64,000 bases of DNA, taken from assembly GCA_023393015.1 (NCBI GenBank), contig JAEWMY010000042.1:62001-126000 (forward strand), given 5' to 3'. Below are positions 26,162-34,755 of this stretch, piece by piece. A program made the position numbers and the translations under genes. Under the pieces are notes generated by a model. The model ran no database searches. It was not told the origin of the DNA and worked only from the letters and a program-made list of their open reading frames with translations. Position 1 is the stretch's first letter, and each line of letters begins with the position of its first letter. This stretch comes from Spirochaetota bacterium (lineage in GTDB: Bacteria; Spirochaetota; Spirochaetia; Treponematales; Treponemataceae).

Positions 26162-27880
26162 TCAAATCGCCGGAAGGCTGACGATAAAGGCGGTTCTGCC
26201 GGGAACGGTCTCGACCCGTATCTCGCCCCCGTGCGATTCGACTATCTTTCTGCAGATATCGAGCCCGAGCCCCATCCCCTCGCCCTGCCGTTTCGTGGTA
26301 AAGAAGGGGTCGAAGATGCGGGGAAGGACGTCGGGGGGAATCCCGGGCCCAGAATCGACGAAGGAGACGACGGCACGGCCGTCCCTGACGGCGGTTTGAA
26401 TGACGAGATCTCCCTTGAAATCCATCGCCTGCGCGGCGTTCCGGATAATGTTCATCCATACCTGCCCGAGCTTGTCCGAAGAGCCCTTCGCGCGGGCTCC
26501 GGAGAATTCGCGCCTGACGGCAACGCCGTGCTTGAGCATGTTGTTCATGAGGGTCAGGATCTTCTCGATGTCCGAATCCAAATCAACGAGGGTGTCCATA
26601 TTCTCGTTTTGCGGCGAAAGGTAAAACCTCAGGGCGGAGACGGTAACGGATGCCTTGCGGCCGGCGACGTCGACCACCTCGGCCATCCTGCGGGACACGA
26701 GGACGTCCGAGGCGAAGGCGAGCACCTCGCGCGCGCGCGGGCTCGCGAGGTACCGGGCGAGCGCCGGGGCGGCGTGGTCGATCCCGAGGTCGACGAGGCA
26801 TTCGGCTATCTCGCGCGCGTTGCCGACATCGAGCCGTTCCAGGTCGGCGCGCACCTCGCGGCACCGGCGGCGGCTCGTTTCCGTCAAATCGAGGTTCCGG
26901 CTCGAGTCCGCGCCGAGGGACAGGATGGCGTCATAGAACGCGAGCTCCTCCCCGTCGAGGGATACGAGGAAGTCACGCGTCGCGCGGAGGCGCGTATCCA
27001 AAAAATCGATGACGTTCCGGTTCGACGAGAGAATCGCGCCGAGCGGGGTGTTGAGCTCGTGCGCCATGCCGGCGGCAAGGAGGCCGAGGGCCGAAAGCTT
27101 TCCCGACTCGACGAGACGGTCCTGCGCCTGCCGCAGTTCGGTCAGGGACTCACTGAGCTCGACCGTGCGCTCGGCGACGCGCCGCTCGAGGAGGGCGTTC
27201 GCCTCGGTGAGCTCCGAGCTCTTGGCGAGGATGTTCGCCGACATGCCGTTTATGAGATCGATCAGGTCGTTGACGTCGGAATACTCCGTCGTCGGGATGA
27301 CGGTGGCGTAGTCGCCCGCGCCGATCGAGTCGAGTCCGTCGGCGATGGCCGCGAAGGGCCTTCGTATCCGCGCGCGGATCAGGATGCGGTTGACCATAAG
27401 GTTGACCGCGAATACGGCTACGATGACCATGAAGCCGATGAGCACGAGCCGGTTTCTCGTGGCGTCGATGTCGGCGTCGCTGAAATAGAGCGTGACGGTC
27501 CCGATAAGGAGCTCGCCGTGGTATATATCCCGCGTTATCGGGGGAATCCTCCGGGAGGGCGGACCCTTCCGCTCGTTCAGGAGCTGGCCGGTCGCGGTGG
27601 AAACGAGCTCAATACCGGAAAGCCGCCCGGAAAGCAGGGTCGACTCGGCTATCCGAACGGCCTGAACGTCGTCGACGTTATAGAGGGGCTCGGAAAGGAA
27701 GTACGCGAGCTCGTCGGCCGATTTTTCGGAATCCTCCCGCAAGTCGTCTCCCATGGAATAGGAAATGACGAAAAGCGAGGATATCTGCACGGCAAGTATG
27801 ATGAGCGTCGAAAGCGCGAGCGAAAGGTACTGGATTTCGTCGAGCAGTCGTTTGCGTGACGGCGTTGTTCTCGCATGCAT
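26162..27880 (-). CDS. Membrane sensor histidine kinase
   Basis: A 572-residue kinase and first gene of a four-gene operon. It has membrane helices at about 17-38 and 143-165 bracketing a periplasmic region of about 105 residues. A HAMP-like region and a coiled coil follow. The H-box AGMAHELNTPLGAIL lies near 275. About 110 residues separate the H-box from the ATPase domain, longer than usual. The ATPase domain has GQVWMNIIRNAAQAMD, DSGPGIPPDVLPRIFDPFF and GEGMGLGLDIC. The periplasmic part has no recognised fold and could dock the binding protein encoded last in the operon. The ATG at 27880 lies 7 bases after a TATGCT box. Confidence 0.88.
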   Translation of the reverse strand: MHARTTPSRKRLLDEIQYLSLALSTLIILAVQISSLFVISYSMGDDLREDSEKSADELAYFLSEPLYNVDDVQAVRIAESTLLSGRLSGIELVSTATGQLLNERKGPPSRRIPPITRDIYHGELLIGTVTLYFSDADIDATRNRLVLIGFMVIVAVFAVNLMVNRILIRARIRRPFAAIADGLDSIGAGDYATVIPTTEYSDVNDLIDLINGMSANILAKSSELTEANALLERRVAERTVELSESLTELRQAQDRLVESGKLSALGLLAAGMAHELNTPLGAILSSNRNVIDFLDTRLRATRDFLVSLDGEELAFYDAILSLGADSSRNLDLTETSRRRCREVRADLERLDVGNAREIAECLVDLGIDHAAPALARYLASPRAREVLAFASDVLVSRRMAEVVDVAGRKASVTVSALRFYLSPQNENMDTLVDLDSDIEKILTLMNNMLKHGVAVRREFSGARAKGSSDKLGQVWMNIIRNAAQAMDFKGDLVIQTAVRDGRAVVSFVDSGPGIPPDVLPRIFDPFFTTKRQGEGMGLGLDICRKIVESHGGEIRVETVPGRTAFIVSLPAI

Positions 27881-27887
27881 GACCTAA

Positions 27888-27916
27888 AGCATAGGACACG
27901 GGCGAGCCCGAGTCAA
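27888..27916 (-). promoter_or_regulatory. Promoter of the signalling operon, leaderless type
   Basis: Minus-strand TTGACT (27916-27911), 17-base spacer, TATGCT (27893-27888), 7 bases to the kinase ATG at 27880. It is divergent from the metA promoter. Confidence 0.6.
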
Positions 27917-27940
27917 ATCCTTTCGGGAGGCGGAAGGCTG

Positions 27941-27969
27941 TGTACAAACGGGGGGTATTTCGCTAGGAT
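27941..27969 (+). promoter_or_regulatory. metA promoter with a short leader
   Basis: TGTACA (27941-27946), 17-base spacer, TAGGAT (27964-27969). The leader of about 25 bases includes GAGGAGG before the ATG at 27999. It is too short for a SAM or T-box riboswitch. Confidence 0.5.
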
Positions 27970-27998
27970 GCACGCATCGACTGACGAGGAGGCGCACG

Positions 27999-28916
27999 AT
28001 GCCCGTAAAGATTCCAGCGACGCTGCCGGCGGCCAAGATCCTGACGGAAGAGAACATCTTCGTGATGGACGACACCCGCGCCATGACCCAGGACATCCGT
28101 CCGCTCAAGATAGCGATCCTTAACCTCATGCCGACCAAGGAGGTGACCGAGACGCAACTGTTGCGGCTTCTCGGAAACACCTCCCTCCAGATAGAGATCA
28201 CCCTGCAGACCATGGCCTCGCACGTCTCGGCCAACACGAGCCGGGAATACCTCGAGGCCTTTTACCGGACCTTCGACAGCGTCAAGAACTCGAAATTCGA
28301 CGGCCTCGTCATCACCGGGGCGCCGGTCGAGAACCTCCCCTTCGAAAAGGTCGACTACTGGAACGAGATGACCCGGATCATGGACTGGAGCCGGACCCAC
28401 GTCTACAGCACCCTGCATATCTGCTGGGGCTCGCAGGCCGCCCTCTATCACCGGTACGGCATCGACAAACACCGTCTCGACGACAAGGTTTTCGGCATCT
28501 TCGAGCACCGCGTGCTCAACCCCCGGCACAAGCTCGTCCGCGGCTTCGACGACACCTTCCGGGCGCCGCACAGCCGGCATACCACGATTTTCAAGGAAGA
28601 TATCGAAAAGATACCGGAACTCGAGATACTCGCGGAGTCCGACGAGGCGGGAGCCTTTATCGTCGCGGGAAGGGACGGCAGGTCCATCTACGTCTCCGGC
28701 CACGCGGAGTACGACGCCGACACCCTCTCGCGCGAGTACAACAGGGACGTCGGGCGCGGCCTGAAGATAGAGGTCCCGCGCAACTACTACCCGGACGACG
28801 ACCCTACCAGGACGCCGCCGGTAACCTGGCGGGCGCACGCTAATCTCCTGTTCGTCAACTGGCTCAACTACTTCGTCTATCAGGAAACGCCGTTCGACAT
28901 AGAGGCCATCCACTAA
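27999..28916 (+). CDS. metA: Homoserine O-acetyltransferase (MetA fold)
   Basis: It acylates L-homoserine in methionine synthesis. The 305 residues align along their length with MetA: KIAILNLMPTKEVTETQLLR, VITGAPVENLPFEKVDYW, the nucleophile Cys142 in LHICWGSQAALY, and His235/Glu237 in YVSGHAEYD. Residue 111 is Glu (APVE). In Bacillus-type MetA this Glu gives acetyl-CoA specificity, while Gly at this place gives succinyl-CoA specificity. Acetyl-homoserine is therefore the expected product, which suits MetY encoded at 62494. A GAGGAGG site precedes the ATG. Its TAA overlaps the TAG of the convergent gene at 28913. Confidence 0.95.
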   Translation: MPVKIPATLPAAKILTEENIFVMDDTRAMTQDIRPLKIAILNLMPTKEVTETQLLRLLGNTSLQIEITLQTMASHVSANTSREYLEAFYRTFDSVKNSKFDGLVITGAPVENLPFEKVDYWNEMTRIMDWSRTHVYSTLHICWGSQAALYHRYGIDKHRLDDKVFGIFEHRVLNPRHKLVRGFDDTFRAPHSRHTTIFKEDIEKIPELEILAESDEAGAFIVAGRDGRSIYVSGHAEYDADTLSREYNRDVGRGLKIEVPRNYYPDDDPTRTPPVTWRAHANLLFVNWLNYFVYQETPFDIEAIH

Positions 28917-29809
28917 CGGGCGACGGCGAAAGCGAGCGCGCCGACGGCGAGCGCGAGCGCTACTACGCGCAGCGCGGCCGAAAGCAACGCCGGCCGTTCC
29001 GAAATCCTCCCGACGACGGAGTGAAGACCGCGAAGAAGCGCGAGCTCCTCTCCGTGCGACCGACTCCCCGCCCCCGGGAACGCCCCGAGGAGACGCTTGA
29101 GGCCGCGCGCGCGCGACACGATGCGCTCGAGCCTCGCGGCGACTCGCTCGGCGACGCGACGGTCGTCCTCGGATACGGCGAGGCGGATCCTCTCGCGGAT
29201 GGCCGCGAGACTTCCGGCGAGATCACGCTCGTCGAGCCACTCGCCGATGCCGACCGCTTCCCTCGCTCCCGCGAGGAATTCCGACAGGGTCGAAAGCCAG
29301 GAGGAGAAGCCCGAAAGGCTCCTGAGCGTCATGCCGAGATCGACCGCGAGAGCGGCCGCGAAAACGAGGGCGAGGGCCTCGAGCGCGGCAGGCGGAACGG
29401 CGGACGCGGCCATGACGGCGAGGGGATGGAGAAAACGCACGCCGACGACGCCCATCGCGCCGAACAGGAGCGAATTGAGCAGGCAAATCCTTCCGTGCAG
29501 GTTGAACCGGTAGCTCGAATAGTCCCACCACCTCGTCCCGAAGGCGGTCTCGAGGAAGAGACCCGTCGCGTACTCGAGGGCGCTCGTTACGAGCACCGCC
29601 ATGGCGAACAGCAGGGGAACGTTTCCCGCGAAGGGCTCGAGCAGGTAGATGACGAGAAGGGCGCCGAAGCCGTACACCGGGCAAAGCGGCCCGAAGAGGA
29701 AGCCCCGGTTCACGAACCTCCGCTCGAGTATCGAGCAATACACCACCTCGCTCAGCCATCCGACGAACGAGTAAAAGACGAAAAGAACGAACAAAAAGGC
29801 CGGGCTCAC
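28913..29809 (-). CDS. CmpB-like putative ABC-transporter type IV membrane protein
   Basis: A 298-residue protein with about six hydrophobic helices in the first 165 residues. The opening FYSFVGWLSEVVYCSILERR, then FVNRGFLFGPLCPVYGFGAL and ALEYATGLFLE, matches the family annotated as putative ABC transporter permease (CmpB). The biochemical role of that family is not established. The C-terminal about 110 residues are helical, Arg/Glu-rich and end in a further hydrophobic segment (about 278-297). The start is GTG 29809, directly after an in-frame TAG and an ATC codon, with GGAGGCG upstream. No ABC ATPase is adjacent. Confidence 0.75.
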   Translation of the reverse strand: MSPAFLFVLFVFYSFVGWLSEVVYCSILERRFVNRGFLFGPLCPVYGFGALLVIYLLEPFAGNVPLLFAMAVLVTSALEYATGLFLETAFGTRWWDYSSYRFNLHGRICLLNSLLFGAMGVVGVRFLHPLAVMAASAVPPAALEALALVFAAALAVDLGMTLRSLSGFSSWLSTLSEFLAGAREAVGIGEWLDERDLAGSLAAIRERIRLAVSEDDRRVAERVAARLERIVSRARGLKRLLGAFPGAGSRSHGEELALLRGLHSVVGRISERPALLSAALRVVALALAVGALAFAVAR

Positions 29810-29890
29810 GATCTACACGCCTCCCTATCGTAAAAATACGGAAAAACGGCGCGGTCGAAAAGCGAATCGCGGACCTGGGGCCGCGCTCCG

Positions 29891-29919
29891 GGGACAGGGG
29901 TCGCCCTTTCTGCTATACT
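29891..29919 (+). promoter_or_regulatory. Promoter of the rluA-family gene, leaderless type
   Basis: GGGACA (29891-29896), 17-base spacer, TATACT (29914-29919), 7 bases to the ATG at 29927. Confidence 0.55.
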
Positions 29920-29926
29920 CGCGCGC

Positions 29927-30700
29927 ATGAAGAGAAGCGAACCCTTTACCGTCATCCACCGGGACGCGCACGTCGTCGTGCTCAACAAGGCAGCGGGACT
30001 GCTCGTGGCGCAAGACCGTTGGGACCCGGACGCGCCCCGGCTCGACGCGCTCGCTTCAGCGACGCTCTGCGCCGGAGACGAACGGCTCTACGCCGTCCAC
30101 CGGATAGACAAGGACACCTCCGGGCTAATAGTCTACGCGAAGACCGAAGAGGCGCACCGCGCCCTCAGCATGTCGTTCGAGCGGAGGGAGGTCGACAAGA
30201 CCTACCACGCGCTCGTGCACGGGCGTCCCGCCTGGGACGAAACTGAGGTGGACATACCGCTCAGGGCCGACGCCGACGCCCAACACCGTACCGTCCGCGA
30301 CAAGCGCGCGGGGAAGCCGTCTGTCACGGTCTTCCGCAATATCGGCGCCTGCGGACCCCTGAGCTGGATCGAAGCCCGCCCGTTGACCGGCAGAACCCAC
30401 CAGATCAGGGCGCACCTTCTCCTTTCCGGACTCACTATCGCCTGCGACCCGATCTACGGCGACGGTCAGCCGCTCCTGCTCTCGAAGATCAAGCGGTCAT
30501 GGCGCGGCGACTCCTACGAGGAACGGCCGCTTATCGCCAGGCTCGCGCTCCACGCGTGGAGGATTTCCTTCGATCACCCGGCTTCGGGGGAACGCGTTTC
30601 CTTCGAGGCGCCCTACCCCAAAGACCTCGACACGACGCGGAAACAGCTCGCGAAGCTCTTCGGAACCGATCCCCTCGGGGAAGACGCGCCGCGGGACTGA
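29927..30700 (+). CDS. RluA-family RNA pseudouridine synthase
   Basis: It isomerises specific uridines in rRNA or tRNA. The 257-residue sequence lacks an S4 domain. It starts directly with FTVIHRDAHVVVLNKAAGLL. The catalytic motif is AVHRIDKDTSGLIVYAKT with the catalytic Asp in HRIDKDT. PLTGRTHQIRAHLLLSG and CDPIYGDG near the C-terminus complete the family pattern. The target cannot be told. RluA itself (746/tRNA 32) and TruC-like forms share this size. It is monocistronic between two minus-strand genes. Confidence 0.93.
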   Translation: MKRSEPFTVIHRDAHVVVLNKAAGLLVAQDRWDPDAPRLDALASATLCAGDERLYAVHRIDKDTSGLIVYAKTEEAHRALSMSFERREVDKTYHALVHGRPAWDETEVDIPLRADADAQHRTVRDKRAGKPSVTVFRNIGACGPLSWIEARPLTGRTHQIRAHLLLSGLTIACDPIYGDGQPLLLSKIKRSWRGDSYEERPLIARLALHAWRISFDHPASGERVSFEAPYPKDLDTTRKQLAKLFGTDPLGEDAPRD

Positions 30701-30730
30701 CGGCGGCGTCGCGACTACGGGGGCCCGCCC

Positions 30731-32131
30731 TTACGATAGCGCCCGATACCCGGCGAGCGGACGCGCGATCCCGCGACCGTCCCGGTTCATCTCCTTCGCG
30801 CGGTCGAAGAGTTCGGGCCACACCGACAGAAAGCGGCCGAAACGGTCGAGGTCCGCGCGAACGGCTCCGACGGAACGCGCCCCGCCGTCGACCGTGAATA
30901 CCGAGGCGGGTTCCCGCAAAAAAGCGAACACGTTATCCAGATGCTCCTCCGCGTCGCGCGCCCAAGTCCCGTTCCCGCGCGCGTAACGCTCGAGCAATCC
31001 CTGGATGGTTTCCGCACGGGCCATGGCGGCGTCGGCGAGAGGCCCGTACGCGAGATCGACGAGATCCGACGCGGAAAGGCCCGAGGCCCCGCGAAAGCGC
31101 GCGCCGAGTTCGGCCGTCCGTTCGCGCGGGTCCGTCATCGCGGCCGGAGGGCACAGGCCCGCGGCGAAGGCCATGAAAAGCTCGGCGCGGCTCGGCTCGA
31201 AGGACGTCAGGGTCGCGGGATCGTGGGAGCGCGGCTCGACGGGGGCATGGAGGAGGCCGAAGGCCGGATACGCGGTGAGGCTTCCGGGGAGGAGTGCGCG
31301 CGCGAGCAGGGCGTAGAGGCCGTCCTGATTCCGGCCAACGGGCAAAAAAGGCGGGGCGTAGTTTCGCGCGTCGTATCCCGCCTGCATCCCGAGAAAGCGC
31401 GTCGAAGGGCTGACAACGTCCCGTTCGGGGACCCGCACCGTCTCGCGCGAGAGCTTGCAGCGTTCGTATCCGTTAGCCATCAAACGATCGCGCGCGGGGC
31501 CGTCGAGCGAGAGAGAACCGCGCGCGAGGGAAAAGCCCGAGTCGCCGTAGGTGCCCGGGCTCGTCATGAAAACGAAACCGCCCGGAACGCCCTCGTCCGG
31601 GAAGAGGTCCGTCGTATCCGCGCCGAGATACGCGAGATGGGCCTCAAGCACGTCGAAGTCGCCTCCCGCGTCGGCCGGTTCGACGAGCGAAACCGCCTCG
31701 GCGCGGTCCCTGCAGATCGTGACGGGCGGCGCGTATCGCGCGTCCGAGTAGGCCGGAGCGGCCCGCGACCCGCCTGCTTCTCCCGACTCACGCCGCGCCC
31801 GCGACGCGAGTCTCGCGGGGCGGCACGCGATGTCGCCGTCGGTCATGATGACGCGCGATCCCGCGCCCGCGAGAAGCAGGAGATTTCTGTTATACGAGGG
31901 GTCACGCTCGCCCGCGGGTTTTACGAGACAGCCGAAAGACGCGTCCGGATCGAGATCGCGCGTCAGCTCGCGCGCCCGTGCGGCGAGGGCCTCGTCGCCG
32001 TCCGCGGCGATCGCGACCCCTACATCGCGCGAGCTCCCTGGCGCGCGCTCACCTTCGAGAAAGGAGCGAACGTTCCCGAGCGCGGCGTCATCGAGGGTCG
32101 CGAAGGGCCACGCGAGCAGGACCCGTTCCAT
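30731..32131 (-). CDS. Unrecognised protein, possibly a GT-A-type glycosyltransferase
   Basis: A 466-residue cytoplasmic protein (no signal peptide or helix) that I do not recognise. VIMTDGDIACRP places a D-x-D at the end of a hydrophobic strand, as in GT-A glycosyltransferases. An EAHLAYLGADTTDLFPD segment and LPVGRNQDGLYALLARALLP, followed by AYPAFGLLHAPVEPR, look like acceptor and late-metal (His) segments of such enzymes. The evidence is only pattern-level. The ATG at 32131 is 9 bases after the stop of lipoprotein member 3, so it is probably cotranscribed with members 3 and 4 and could modify them or their surface. Confidence 0.4.
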   Translation of the reverse strand: MERVLLAWPFATLDDAALGNVRSFLEGERAPGSSRDVGVAIAADGDEALAARARELTRDLDPDASFGCLVKPAGERDPSYNRNLLLLAGAGSRVIMTDGDIACRPARLASRARRESGEAGGSRAAPAYSDARYAPPVTICRDRAEAVSLVEPADAGGDFDVLEAHLAYLGADTTDLFPDEGVPGGFVFMTSPGTYGDSGFSLARGSLSLDGPARDRLMANGYERCKLSRETVRVPERDVVSPSTRFLGMQAGYDARNYAPPFLPVGRNQDGLYALLARALLPGSLTAYPAFGLLHAPVEPRSHDPATLTSFEPSRAELFMAFAAGLCPPAAMTDPRERTAELGARFRGASGLSASDLVDLAYGPLADAAMARAETIQGLLERYARGNGTWARDAEEHLDNVFAFLREPASVFTVDGGARSVGAVRADLDRFGRFLSVWPELFDRAKEMNRDGRGIARPLAGYRALS

Positions 32132-32140
32132 GTCCGACGG

Positions 32141-33412
32141 TCACTCGTCGGCTACTGCGCCGTGTAAAAGGATCGCGAAAGATCCGTCGGCGGCCGAAGT
32201 GCTGTTGATCGTCAGCGTAGCCTCGCGGGGACCCGCGCCCGCGGTATAACGGAACACCACGGTAACGGTCTTGTCCGCTTGCGGAGGGACGGTAAGGGGC
32301 GCGCCCTGTACGACGTAAAAATTTCCGGGATTCGCGCCGGAAAAAACGAAGGACGAGATCGCGAGCGGCAACGTACCGCCGTTGCCGATTGTCAAGTCGG
32401 CGGGTGACGCCTGCGAAGAATACGTCACGTCGGAGAACCAGTGATCCCCGCCGTTCGCGAGCGGTACGCCCGCTTCGTTGGTAATCGAAATTTCAGCCGG
32501 CACGCCACCCTCATACGCGGCAAAGTACGGCGGGCTGATAAAACTCCCCACATACACGTATATCGGAAAGGCTGACGTCGCGACCGTTCCGCGATAGGTA
32601 TCGTCATTCGAGTCGAAGGTAACCCCGGAAATCCGTTTCCCGTTTGAGGCGTAGAAAAAACTGGGGATCGCGTGATTATACGCGTACATCGAAAAGAACG
32701 TTGACTCCCAATCGGGTCCTTCCGCCGGGTACGAAAGACGATAGAACCCGGGAGACTCGTCGGCGATGGTCGTGGAATAGTAGAAACCGTTATTGTCCAT
32801 CAGCTCACGGCGGGTGTCGGAAGTGGTCAACGGAACGAGGGTTAACGAGAAGGCGTTGATTCCGGGTCGAATGGTCACGGAACCGGTCAGCGCCGACGAA
32901 CCGCGACCCGTCACGGGACTCGCGAAGATCGAGTCGTTTCCGTCCGTAGGGCTCGCGTAGTCGCGGAATATCGCGTCGGGATACTCCATCAACGTTTGCA
33001 GGCTCACGGTTCCACCGCCGCCCGGATTCGACGCCGTCTGCCACGTACTGAAGGTGTTCTCGCCGATGTCATTGCTCGCGTGCAGGACGAAAAAGTCGGA
33101 ATATGTTCCAGTTTCGATGTCGGAGATTATCACGGATTTTCCGGCGAGAGAGAGCGGCCCCCAGAACGTACCGACGTCTCCGTCGGGACCGCCGAGGGCG
33201 CGAACGTAGAGGTATCCGCCGGCTCCCGCGATCGCGCGGCTCGCGTCCGCCGTCGTCCCCGGTTCCGGCACGCGCACCTCAAGGCGAGCCGAGCCCGCCA
33301 GCGTGTTGTCGGCGGGCGGACGGCATCCCGAAAGAAGGGCAAGCCCGACCATCGCGAGGGCAAACGCGGGTACGCGCGCGCGGAAGAGTCTTCCGGTAAA
33401 GACACTGCCCAT
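32141..33412 (-). CDS. Lipoprotein of the GG-Y-(L/V)Y-x-R family with ASH-like domain (member 3)
   Basis: A 423-residue exported protein with a canonical lipobox (LALLSGC). The shared block is AGGYLYVRALGGPDGDVG, then WGPLSLAGKSVIISDIETG. NGKRISGVTFDSNDDTY precedes the last domain. The C-terminal 90 residues (ADLTIGNGGTLPLAISSFVF, then GANPGNFYVVQGAPLTVPP and TVTVVFRY) look like an ASPM-SPD-2-Hydin or choice-of-anchor beta-sandwich. It follows member 4 by 15 bases, with a perfect AAGGAGG five bases before its ATG. Localisation is probably the periplasmic face or surface. Function unknown. Confidence 0.72.
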   Translation of the reverse strand: MGSVFTGRLFRARVPAFALAMVGLALLSGCRPPADNTLAGSARLEVRVPEPGTTADASRAIAGAGGYLYVRALGGPDGDVGTFWGPLSLAGKSVIISDIETGTYSDFFVLHASNDIGENTFSTWQTASNPGGGGTVSLQTLMEYPDAIFRDYASPTDGNDSIFASPVTGRGSSALTGSVTIRPGINAFSLTLVPLTTSDTRRELMDNNGFYYSTTIADESPGFYRLSYPAEGPDWESTFFSMYAYNHAIPSFFYASNGKRISGVTFDSNDDTYRGTVATSAFPIYVYVGSFISPPYFAAYEGGVPAEISITNEAGVPLANGGDHWFSDVTYSSQASPADLTIGNGGTLPLAISSFVFSGANPGNFYVVQGAPLTVPPQADKTVTVVFRYTAGAGPREATLTINSTSAADGSFAILLHGAVADE

Positions 33413-33427
33413 GGGAACCTCCTTGCG

Positions 33428-34663
33428 TTACGAGACGTCCCCCGAGAGGTTGATCACGAAGGGATTCTCGTCCGCGTCGTTCGTGCTTAACGACAATACC
33501 GCGTATTTCATTCCGGAAGGCGGGGTATAATGCAAGGTCACGGTTATCGTTCGTTCGCCTTTCGGGGGAACGGTAAACGGCGCCGCCGGGGATACGGAAT
33601 AGCTCGAGGGATTCGCCCCGGTTATCGCCATTGAAGAGATGACGAGCGGCTGAGTCCCGTCGTTACTGATGTCTATGTATTGATTCAATATATCCATAGC
33701 AACCGTAACCGCACCGAAGCTCAACGGTTGCCCGCTCGAAATCGGTCCAGATCCCCCAACAACCTCTATTTCCGGCGGCAAGCCTCCCTCGTAGGCGGCA
33801 ATCACCGGAGAGGGTTCAAGCCCGTCAGTCAGATACGTATAGATCGGAAACGACGAACGCGATATCGTAACGCCATAGGTACTGTCGGAAGACGAATAAT
33901 TGACCCCGCCGATCCTTTTTCCGTTCGAGGCGAATAAGTTACAGGATCCGGATCCGTCCACCTCTACCGTCAGATACACGGAAGGCCAGCTCGGACCCGC
34001 CGCATCGAGCGAGACTTCATAAAACCGCAAGTTCTCGGCACCGAAAGACACTTGGTACGAGTCAACGCTAAACGGCAATTCGACAGCGAAACCCGAGGGA
34101 CATTGGGGGACGAGCGTAAGCGCCATGGAATTCACGCCGGGCTTGATAACGACCGGCCCGGTTAAAACCGCCGATCCGAAGCCCTCCAGGATCATTTCAA
34201 AAAGTGCATCATAATCCACGCGAAGTACGAGGTACTGATTGAGCACGACATCCGAGAAGGCCATTATCTGTTGAAACGTATATTCGCCGACAGGGTTCCC
34301 ATCGACGGCGTAGAGACTATACGTATTTTCCTCAAGCTCCAAGATCGTATGCAGCACGATGATATTCGAGTACACGCCCGGGGCGATGTCGGAGATTACG
34401 AGTGATTTGCCCGAGACGGCAAGGGGGCCCCAGAGAGGCCCGACGTCGCCCGAGGGACCGCCGATCGCGCGGATATAGACATATCCGCCGGAGTCCAGTA
34501 TCGCTCGGCTCGAGTCGGGCGAGTCGGGCGTTTCGGGCAGACGCAACTCGAGTCGAGCCGCGCCGGTAAGCGAATTGTCGGCGGGGGAATAACAGCCGGC
34601 CGCGAGAGCGACGGTCGCGGCGACAAGGCAGAACAACCGCGTTCTTCCGGAAGTAGCGTTCAT
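33428..34663 (-). CDS. Lipoprotein of the same family with ASH-like domain (member 4)
   Basis: A 411-residue exported protein, clearly a tandem paralogue of member 3. It has lipobox ALAAGC, then YSPADNSLTGAARLELRLPE (member 3 has RPPADNTLAGSARLEVRVPE), and the block GGYVYIRAIGGPSGDVG followed by WGPLAVSGKSLVISDIAPG. NGKRIGGVNYSSSDSTYG and the ASH-like tail (ISNDGTQPLVISSMAITGAN, then FTVPPKGERTITVTLHYT) also match. The middle is poorly conserved. Base composition here is visibly more AT-rich than in housekeeping neighbours. The ATG at 34663 has AAGGAGG and a TATACT promoter. Confidence 0.72.
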   Translation of the reverse strand: MNATSGRTRLFCLVAATVALAAGCYSPADNSLTGAARLELRLPETPDSPDSSRAILDSGGYVYIRAIGGPSGDVGPLWGPLAVSGKSLVISDIAPGVYSNIIVLHTILELEENTYSLYAVDGNPVGEYTFQQIMAFSDVVLNQYLVLRVDYDALFEMILEGFGSAVLTGPVVIKPGVNSMALTLVPQCPSGFAVELPFSVDSYQVSFGAENLRFYEVSLDAAGPSWPSVYLTVEVDGSGSCNLFASNGKRIGGVNYSSSDSTYGVTISRSSFPIYTYLTDGLEPSPVIAAYEGGLPPEIEVVGGSGPISSGQPLSFGAVTVAMDILNQYIDISNDGTQPLVISSMAITGANPSSYSVSPAAPFTVPPKGERTITVTLHYTPPSGMKYAVLSLSTNDADENPFVINLSGDVS

Positions 34664-34687
34664 GACGAACCTCCTTACTTTTCCTTA

Positions 34688-34693
34688 AGTATA
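34688..34693 (-). promoter_or_regulatory. -10 box of the lipoprotein 4 - lipoprotein 3 - 30731 transcript
   Basis: TATACT in the context GGTATACTTAA, identical to the box before lipoprotein member 1. The leader is about 20 bases and contains AAGGAGG. No clear -35 box is seen. Confidence 0.45.
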
Positions 34694-34755
34694 CCGCGTT
34701 CGGGCGGGAAAAGGGGAAGCTCGCCGGAATTTCTTCGAAAAAAGGTTGACCCGAG

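Noticed and set aside
27917..27998. SAM riboswitch or T-box before metA
   Set aside because: The predicted leader is about 25 bases with only a Shine-Dalgarno. No stem set fits.
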